From: an uncultured Saprospiraceae bacterium
Lineage (GTDB): Bacteria; Bacteroidota; Bacteroidia; Chitinophagales; Saprospiraceae
Assembly (NCBI GenBank): GCA_938002665.1
Contig: CALLAE010000113.1
Location: forward strand, 1 to 38,590
Direction of reading: 5' to 3'
DNA length: 38,590 bases
In this document: piece after piece, positions 33,393 through 38,590 of the stretch
How positions within the stretch are numbered: position 1 is the first letter of the stretch
How the letters are laid out: the number at the start of each line of letters is the position of its first letter
The notes under the pieces: generated by a model
Told to the model about the DNA's origin: nothing
The model's database searches: none
What the model saw: only the letters and a program-made list of their open reading frames with translations
Program-made: the position numbers and the translations under genes

Positions 33393-34064
33393 CTATCTTC
33401 TGCCTCGGCGTTTATTGTTATTTCTGCCTCTGTTATTATTACGGCCTCCTCTTCTTCTAGAGTCATTGCTTGTATTGGATCTTCGCTTGCTGTGTCTTAC
33501 CGCTTTTGCTAAGGTATCAAGTGATGCGTTCTCACCGACTACCAGCTTGCCTTCTGACATCACTTTAAGATCTTCTAAAACGATTTCATCACTCACATAA
33601 TGTTCTCTATTCCAGTTTTTGTAGGCCATCTTCATGAAGCCAGCAATCGTTTCTACAAATCCCTCTTTGATAGGACCTTCTTCCATCTCAATGGCTTTGG
33701 CAATAAGGGTTTTTACATTAGTCCCGTAATGGCGAAATTTCTTATCTATAGCTGGGTACTCTACACGTTCCGGCTTTTTCTTTGCTGGGTCTGGTTCTAT
33801 CTCTACACCTTCAGGTGCTTGTACATCTATATCATAGTTAGCAATGAAAAAGAAGTGTTTCCATAATCTATTTCTGTACTCTTGGACATTTTTATTTTGT
33901 GGATTCATCTGATGCATCAGATTAACTACCTGCTCTGCAAAAGCCTGTCTCTTTTCTTTATCCTCTATACCCTGACAATGTTGTACTAGTGATTGTACAT
34001 GTCTCCCATACTCTGGGATAAGTAATTTCTCTGTTTGCGAATTGTATTCTAAATCAAATTCCAT
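33393..34064 (-). CDS. DUF4290 domain protein with Arg/Asn-rich tail
   Basis: 223 aa. The N-terminus MEFDLEYNSQTEKLLIPEYGRHVQ and VVNLMHQMNPQNKNVQEYRNRLWKH match DUF4290, a Bacteroidota family without known function. The family core ends around residue 185; the last ~35 residues are strongly basic and low-complexity (SRRRGGRNNNRGRNNN, KRRGRR), resembling RG-type RNA-binding tails. It is 6 bp downstream of glmS and about 106 bp before murA on the same strand, a neighbourhood often conserved in the phylum. Confidence 0.85.
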   Translation of the reverse strand: MEFDLEYNSQTEKLLIPEYGRHVQSLVQHCQGIEDKEKRQAFAEQVVNLMHQMNPQNKNVQEYRNRLWKHFFFIANYDIDVQAPEGVEIEPDPAKKKPERVEYPAIDKKFRHYGTNVKTLIAKAIEMEEGPIKEGFVETIAGFMKMAYKNWNREHYVSDEIVLEDLKVMSEGKLVVGENASLDTLAKAVRHSKRRSNTSNDSRRRGGRNNNRGRNNNKRRGRR

Positions 34065-34070
34065 AAGCTA

Positions 34071-35915
34071 TTATTCTACTGTTACTGACTTTGCTAAATT
34101 TCTTGGTTGATCTACATCACAGCCTCTCATTACGGCAATATGAAAAGCCAAAAGCTGAAGCGGAATTACTGACAATAATGGTGTCAATGGTTCCTCGGTT
34201 TCTGGTATCTCAATGATGTAGTCTGCAATTTTCTTAATGTGAACATCGCCTTCGCTGACTATAGCGATGACAACACCTTTTCTGGCTTTGACTTCCTGAA
34301 TATTACTCAGGACCTTCTCGTAGGCACTTTTGTTGGTCGCCAGTACAATTACTGGCATGTACATATCTATAAGTGCTATGGGACCATGCTTCATTTCTGC
34401 TGCAGGATATCCTTCAGCGTGAATATAGCTTATCTCTTTCAATTTTAGTGCACCTTCTAGGGCAATAGGAAAGTTATAGCCTCTTCCCATATAGAGTGCA
34501 TTAGAAGCATTACGGATTTCACCAGCTATATATTTTATCTTATCATCCTTAGTAAGGATTCTAGCTATTTTTCCTGGGATAGATTCTAGTTCCGCTAGTA
34601 ATTTTCTAAATTTTGTCTCTGGGATCAATCCCTTGTGGTGGCCTAGATATAATGCCATAAGCGTCAGCACTGTCACTTGACTGGTAAAGGCCTTAGTAGA
34701 AGCGACTCCTATTTCAGGTCCTGCATGTACGTAGGAACCGCAATCCGTTTCTCTTGCTATGCTAGAACCGATTGCATTGACAAGGCCATATATGAGTGCT
34801 CCTTTGGATTTTGCCAATTTGATAGCTGCTAAGGTGTCGGCTGTTTCGCCTGATTGGGAGAGTGCAACTATAAAATCATTTTCTCTAATTATCGGATTTC
34901 TATATCTGAACTCACTGGCATATTCTACTTCAGTAGGGATTCTGGCGAGGTCTTCAAAAAGGTATTCTCCTATCAGTGCTGCATGCCACGAAGTGCCACA
35001 GGCTGTCATGATAATCCTATCAGAGTTTGCAATACGGTTTATATGTTCTGTCATGCCGCCGAGAACTGCCCAGCCTTCTGCAGGATTTATTCTGCCTCTC
35101 ATACTTTCAGCTACGGTGATGGGTTGCTGGAAGATTTCTTTCAGCATAAAATGGCTATAGCCTCCCTTGTCCAGGTCGTCTATTTTCAAATCTAATTCTG
35201 TGACCTTAGGATCTGAAAGTTCGTTTTCTAAAGTTCTTATTTCGTAATTACCATCTTTGGTAACTGTGACTATCTCTCCGTCTTCTAGATAGATGACTTT
35301 GTTAGTATACTTAATAATGGGTGATGCATCAGAGGCTAACAAGTATTCATTATCCCCTATTCCCAGGACTAGTGGGCTGGATAGTTTCGCGCCTACTAGT
35401 GTTCCAGGCTCTTCCTTGTCCATAACGACAATGGCGTATGCTCCTACAACTTGTTTTAGTGCAATTCTTACGGCTTCTGAAAGAGAAACTTTTTTCTGCA
35501 CCTGGACTTCTTCTATCAGGTGGACCAGTACTTCTGTATCTGTTTCAGAAGTGAAAACATGGCCCTTTTCTTCTAGGGCTTTCTTAACAGAATTATAATT
35601 CTCTATTATCCCATTATGGATGAGTGCTAGCCTATTATTACCTGATACATGTGGGTGGGCATTTTCATCATTGGGAGGACCGTGGGTGGCCCATCTGGTA
35701 TGCGCGATACCTATGTTGGCATCAGTGTCCGCCTTGAGATCCAGAATGTGACTTTCTAAGTCTGCTACCTTACCCTTCTTTTTTAATACTTGAAGGTGTC
35801 CATTCATGAGGGCTACACCTGCACTGTCATACCCTCTATATTCTAATCTTTTTAGTCCCTCTATCAGAATAGGATAAGCTTCCTTTTCTCCGAGGTATGC
35901 TACTATGCCACACAT
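34071..35915 (-). CDS. glmS: Glutamine-fructose-6-phosphate aminotransferase (isomerizing)
   Basis: 614 aa, full length. It makes glucosamine-6-phosphate from fructose-6-phosphate and glutamine, the entry to UDP-GlcNAc. The N-terminal nucleophile Cys2 is in MCGIVAYLG, followed by LKRLEYRGYDSAG and HTRWATHG of the glutaminase domain (to about 240). Two SIS sugar-isomerase domains follow (TACGTSWHAAL, ALSQSGETADTLAA, then YMGRGYNFPIALEGALKLKEI, and the terminal DQPRNLAKSVTVE). It lies 6 bp downstream of DUF4270. No leader of the glmS-ribozyme type was seen in the 6-bp gap. Confidence 0.96.
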   Translation of the reverse strand: MCGIVAYLGEKEAYPILIEGLKRLEYRGYDSAGVALMNGHLQVLKKKGKVADLESHILDLKADTDANIGIAHTRWATHGPPNDENAHPHVSGNNRLALIHNGIIENYNSVKKALEEKGHVFTSETDTEVLVHLIEEVQVQKKVSLSEAVRIALKQVVGAYAIVVMDKEEPGTLVGAKLSSPLVLGIGDNEYLLASDASPIIKYTNKVIYLEDGEIVTVTKDGNYEIRTLENELSDPKVTELDLKIDDLDKGGYSHFMLKEIFQQPITVAESMRGRINPAEGWAVLGGMTEHINRIANSDRIIMTACGTSWHAALIGEYLFEDLARIPTEVEYASEFRYRNPIIRENDFIVALSQSGETADTLAAIKLAKSKGALIYGLVNAIGSSIARETDCGSYVHAGPEIGVASTKAFTSQVTVLTLMALYLGHHKGLIPETKFRKLLAELESIPGKIARILTKDDKIKYIAGEIRNASNALYMGRGYNFPIALEGALKLKEISYIHAEGYPAAEMKHGPIALIDMYMPVIVLATNKSAYEKVLSNIQEVKARKGVVIAIVSEGDVHIKKIADYIIEIPETEEPLTPLLSVIPLQLLAFHIAVMRGCDVDQPRNLAKSVTVE

Positions 35916-35921
35916 CTAACT

Positions 35922-37247
35922 CTAGGGTTTAGTAAGTATTAGATTAAGTTTAAGCGGATGGTCGGGGTCATTGGTTCCTAGGATTATAGAGCGGTTAGGT
36001 CTCTGGGCTTTAGTCCTAGGAATCAGAATTATTTTATCATTAGTTATGGTCCCTTTCTTAATAAGATTGAGATGGAAAGTAAGGTCTATTTTATAACTCA
36101 AAGTTCGACTACCTCCAGCATAAGATTCTACTAAGGCTGGAGTGGTGGTTGGTCTACCGACTATGTTGAGCTGACCTTCGTCGGTTCTATACCATGCATC
36201 TATTTCTCCTATGGGAGCATACAGTTCTTCATCTTCTGGCTCAAGTGTAAATTGAAGTTCAGCATAGTTTAGAATTCTGTCATTCACTGTGGTAGCCTCT
36301 GATAAGTCCACTTCTATACTCGTGCCTGCAAGCGCTTGTATGTAAAGCTTAGAAGCTTCATTGTTATCTAGTTCTGATTCTAAGTTGCTACCTGAGTAGT
36401 CATGAATAAACTGACTATGTCTGTATCTACCTAGAGGCAGCTGATATATCATTTTTGTGGTATCGGTCTGGTCTGTGTAATAGAAATTGATATTAGCTGC
36501 CTCAAAAATGCCTCTATATGATAAATCTAGCCCAAACATGCTGTTTGCAGAAGCTGTAGATCTCAACTCATATCCTGGCACAAGCATTTCTAAATCTTCA
36601 GCGGTCAAGCTGTCTACGGAAGAATGTAGGTCTATCCAAAACTGGTTATCCATTTTCAATCTCAGTTGTGGTCCAACTTTGATAGTACCCTTGAGAGAAT
36701 CTACGTCAGTGTAGACTTCCACAGAAGTTGAATCAGTGTAGTTCACTACACCACTATAGGTAGCGAGCACCTCAGGGTCAACTTCCATAGTCTGACTAGA
36801 ATATAAAGTGTCTGAGTTTTCTAATAAGGATTCGAAGGTCTGTGTGATAGCTCTTAGCTCTACATTATGTGTTGCTCCTAAGTCTCCATAGAAACCTATA
36901 GAATCTAAAGGAATAGTGATAACGACGGAGTCTAAAGGATTCTCTAAAAAATCAGGATAAGCTATCAGTAAGGTAGGATTAAAATAACTGACAACTTCTG
37001 TTTTACCAAACTTCTCATCATCCATTGAGCCTACCATATAGGTACTAGAGTTAAAAGTATTCCCGACTGTCTGCCTAAAAGTAATACTAGAATCTCCGAG
37101 GATAGTCTTTGCTTTCACAGCAAGCTGATCTGTAAATTCTACATCTAGCTCTTGGTTTTCTAAGAGTACTGAACCTACGAGTATAGGATCATTGCAGGCA
37201 GTTATTAATATCCAGATAGATAGAAATAGATAAAAAAAATGTCTCAT
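35922..37247 (-). CDS. DUF4270 domain lipoprotein
   Basis: 441 aa. The signal peptide ends in a lipobox (SIWILITACNDP), so it is lipid-anchored. DUF4270 features: GSVLLENQELDVEFTD, then TFRQTVGNTFNSSTYMVGSMDDEKFGKTEV, and repeated acidic beta segments up to a C-terminal basic strand pair (LIPRTKAQRPNRSIILGTNDPDHPLKLNLI). The family occurs in Bacteroidota next to the GT5-like protein and glmS, as here (5 bp and 6 bp gaps), which implies a cell-envelope role, but its biochemistry is unknown. Confidence 0.88.
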   Translation of the reverse strand: MRHFFYLFLSIWILITACNDPILVGSVLLENQELDVEFTDQLAVKAKTILGDSSITFRQTVGNTFNSSTYMVGSMDDEKFGKTEVVSYFNPTLLIAYPDFLENPLDSVVITIPLDSIGFYGDLGATHNVELRAITQTFESLLENSDTLYSSQTMEVDPEVLATYSGVVNYTDSTSVEVYTDVDSLKGTIKVGPQLRLKMDNQFWIDLHSSVDSLTAEDLEMLVPGYELRSTASANSMFGLDLSYRGIFEAANINFYYTDQTDTTKMIYQLPLGRYRHSQFIHDYSGSNLESELDNNEASKLYIQALAGTSIEVDLSEATTVNDRILNYAELQFTLEPEDEELYAPIGEIDAWYRTDEGQLNIVGRPTTTPALVESYAGGSRTLSYKIDLTFHLNLIKKGTITNDKIILIPRTKAQRPNRSIILGTNDPDHPLKLNLILTKP

Positions 37248-37252
37248 TGAAA

Positions 37253-38071
37253 TTATTCAGCTACAGGCTCCATAAGCCCTTTATAAAACTCCATCATTTG
37301 GTCATTCAATTCTTCCATAGGAAAAGCATCTAAGATAGGTTTGTCTATACCTTCTAATGCTTTTTCAATATCCTTTGGTAGGTTTTCTTCTCCCTTAACG
37401 ATGGCATCAGCATATGCTATGCCTCCGAGGATAAGTTTTGGGTTTCCCTTAACATTAAAGGCAGCTAGGTCCTCCTCTTCCAAATGATTAATAGCGGCGA
37501 TTTCGAAAAATCTCTTCGTAAAGTGATTTTCATACTCATTTCCATAAGCAGAGTAGATCACTGAAGACTTATCGAAGATAGGCTCATTTTCATAGACTGT
37601 TTTCAAATAGAATGGTACAAGACTAGTCATCCATCCATGACAGTGAATAATATCAGGTGGCCAACCAAATTTCTTGACGGTTTCTATGACGCCTTTGCAG
37701 AAAAAGACCATTCTCTCTTGATTGTCTTCAAAAGGCTTTTCTTCATCATTATTGAAAACAAACTTTCGTTTGAAAAACTCTTCATTATCAAGGAAATAGA
37801 CTTGTAATCGAGCACCTGGTAGAGATGCTACTTTTATTATTAATGGATAATCATCATCATCTACAATGATATTCATCCCTGATAGTCTTACCACCTCATG
37901 TAATCTGTGCCTTCTTTCGTTGATGCTGCCGTACTTAGGCATTAAGACCCTCACTTCCATGCCTTTTCCCTGCGTAAATGGTGCTAATTGCTTAACTATC
38001 GCGGAAATTTCGGAAATGGTTGTGTAAGGATTCATCTCTTGAGTCACATACAATACTCTCTTCTTATCCAT
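37253..38071 (-). CDS. Glycogen/starch synthase-like protein, N-terminal GT-B half only
   Basis: 272 aa. KKRVLYVTQEMNPYTTISEISAIVKQLAPF and VRVLMPKYGSINERR, then PDIIHCHGWMTSLVPFYLK, match the N-terminal (acceptor-side) domain of GT5 glycogen synthases. The nucleotide-sugar-binding C-terminal domain is missing: family enzymes run ~480 residues and this ends at 272 with a complete stop. So it is probably not an ADP-glucose transferase by itself. The same half-length form is common in Bacteroidota beside DUF4270. First gene of the glgA-like/DUF4270/glmS/DUF4290 run. Confidence 0.85.
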   Translation of the reverse strand: MDKKRVLYVTQEMNPYTTISEISAIVKQLAPFTQGKGMEVRVLMPKYGSINERRHRLHEVVRLSGMNIIVDDDDYPLIIKVASLPGARLQVYFLDNEEFFKRKFVFNNDEEKPFEDNQERMVFFCKGVIETVKKFGWPPDIIHCHGWMTSLVPFYLKTVYENEPIFDKSSVIYSAYGNEYENHFTKRFFEIAAINHLEEEDLAAFNVKGNPKLILGGIAYADAIVKGEENLPKDIEKALEGIDKPILDAFPMEELNDQMMEFYKGLMEPVAE

Positions 38072-38177
38072 TCTTGATTTTTGCTAACCTACAGCTGTCA
38101 GAATTGCGGTTGGAGTTGCGCTCAACTAACTAGGCGTGGATAGATTTTTAAATTACTCAATCTCTAAAATCGGAGCG

Positions 38178-38205
38178 CAAAGATACTATAAATATGGAAA
38201 ACAAA
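38178..38205 (-). promoter_or_regulatory. Probable promoter of the GT5-like/DUF4270/glmS operon
   Basis: On the minus strand TATCTTTG (38185-38178) fits TAnnTTTG. An upstream TTTG at 38205-38202 is separated by 16 nt, shorter than the usual 19-21, so only the -7 element is convincing. It would give a leader of about 100 nt before the ATG at 38071. Confidence 0.45.
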
Positions 38206-38295
38206 CCGCCATATAGCTTCATATTAGTATGATTATCAATATGATAGGGCTTTTTAAGAGAACCTTAAGAAGATCTATGAGTATAGTATAATATG

Positions 38296-38327
38296 AAAAG
38301 CGGGCTCCAATCACCTTGAAGCCCGCT
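38296..38327 (-). terminator. Terminator after the 38348 gene
   Basis: An 8-bp stem (arms 38299-38306 and 38320-38327) with an extended loop region that can pair 3 bp further, followed on the minus strand by TTTTCATA. It lies 21 bp beyond the stop of the partial gene. Confidence 0.75.
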
Positions 38328-38347
38328 CTGAAATAATTATAGACTAT

Positions 38348-38590
38348 TTAAAAGTCATTCATCTTCACTTTTGGTGCTAAGCCTGTTTGCTTACCATCAT
38401 TGTCTCCTCCTTTGAAGCTTGCTACATTATTGGTCACACAGAAGTCTATATAATCGTAAAATCCAAAGTTCCCATCAGAATAGCCGACCTGACTGTTATT
38501 AATATCTAGAATCTTGAAACTTCCATTCCCATAAGAGCAGCAGATTCCGTCACCATAAGAGTCATCTACGTAGATGGTATAGCAACCATC
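38348..38590 (-). CDS. 3' end of a secreted protein (partial)
   Basis: 80 codons plus TAA are visible; the gene continues past the right edge. The residues include CYTIYVDDSYGDGICCSYG and GSFKILDINN, a Cys-rich beta module of Asp-Gly turns found at or near the ends of many large secreted Bacteroidota proteins, including peptidases. Shortly after that it ends (KVKMNDF) without the usual T9SS type A tail, so sorting cannot be judged from this piece. Confidence 0.7.
   Translation of the reverse strand, partial: DGCYTIYVDDSYGDGICCSYGNGSFKILDINNSQVGYSDGNFGFYDYIDFCVTNNVASFKGGDNDGKQTGLAPKVKMNDF

Noticed and set aside
35915-35921. glmS ribozyme
   Set aside because: Only 6 bp separate glmS from the DUF4270 gene, so there is no room for the ribozyme.

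Overview
The window is chromosomal DNA from a member of the Bacteroidota, probably a marine or gliding, saprospira/cytophaga-like lineage. The evidence is type IX secretion cargo with both C-terminal sorting types (2570-3715 type A; 23750-30235 type B, gliding-motility-associated), Bacteroidota-specific families (DUF3078, DUF4270, DUF4290, DUF4294), a type II geranylgeranylglyceryl phosphate synthase, and a textbook Bacteroidota promoter (TTG-N20-TAGCTTTG, 129-159). The lineage below phylum level is a guess.

Layout. 1-6 kb: secreted and envelope proteins (an internally duplicated lipoprotein, a VOC protein, a peroxiredoxin-like lipoprotein, a T9SS protein, two adjacent DUF3078 outer-membrane paralogues). 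5.9-7.6 kb: a minus-strand operon of ECF sigma factor, 76-residue protein and MscS-like channel, with a candidate small RNA behind it (7665-7740). 7.8-9.9 kb: M28 peptidase, hypoxanthine phosphoribosyltransferase and tRNA-Gln with its own terminator. 9.95-11.38 kb: the most unusual stretch, a gene-free array of hairpin-bearing repeat modules that also holds a rearranged fragment of the neighbouring rhodanese gene. 11.4-13.6 kb: rhodanese, diphosphomevalonate decarboxylase and DUF4294 on the minus strand. 13.7-17.6 kb: PAP2-like membrane protein, RNase HII, RND/MMPL transporter. 17.6-20.5 kb: aldo/keto reductase, an 18-bp tandem repeat, RsgA and PcrB. 20.6-20.9 kb: a frameshifted relic of a TonB-dependent receptor N-terminus. 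20.9-23.5 kb: YceI, peptidyl-tRNA hydrolase, VOC, FG-GAP-like lipoprotein. 23.7-31.1 kb: a giant adhesin-like T9SS protein and an outer-membrane barrel. 31.2-38.1 kb: a long cell-wall and amino-sugar minus-strand cluster (GT5-like protein, DUF4270, GlmS, DUF4290, MurA, DJ-1/PfpI lipoprotein). The window ends inside another secreted protein.

How the genes fit together. GlmS makes glucosamine-6-phosphate and MurA commits UDP-GlcNAc to peptidoglycan, so this cluster is a cell-envelope block. MvaD (isopentenyl diphosphate) and PcrB (prenylglyceryl phosphate) are both isoprenoid genes but lie in separate operons. Several genes lack an ATG start (GTG for mvaD and rnhB, TTG for the sigma factor, no canonical start in frame for the barrel at 30363 and probably for the PAP2-like protein at 13768). 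No CRISPR array, insertion sequence transposase, prophage or defence system was recognised. All calls rest on reading the sequence; no database search was run.
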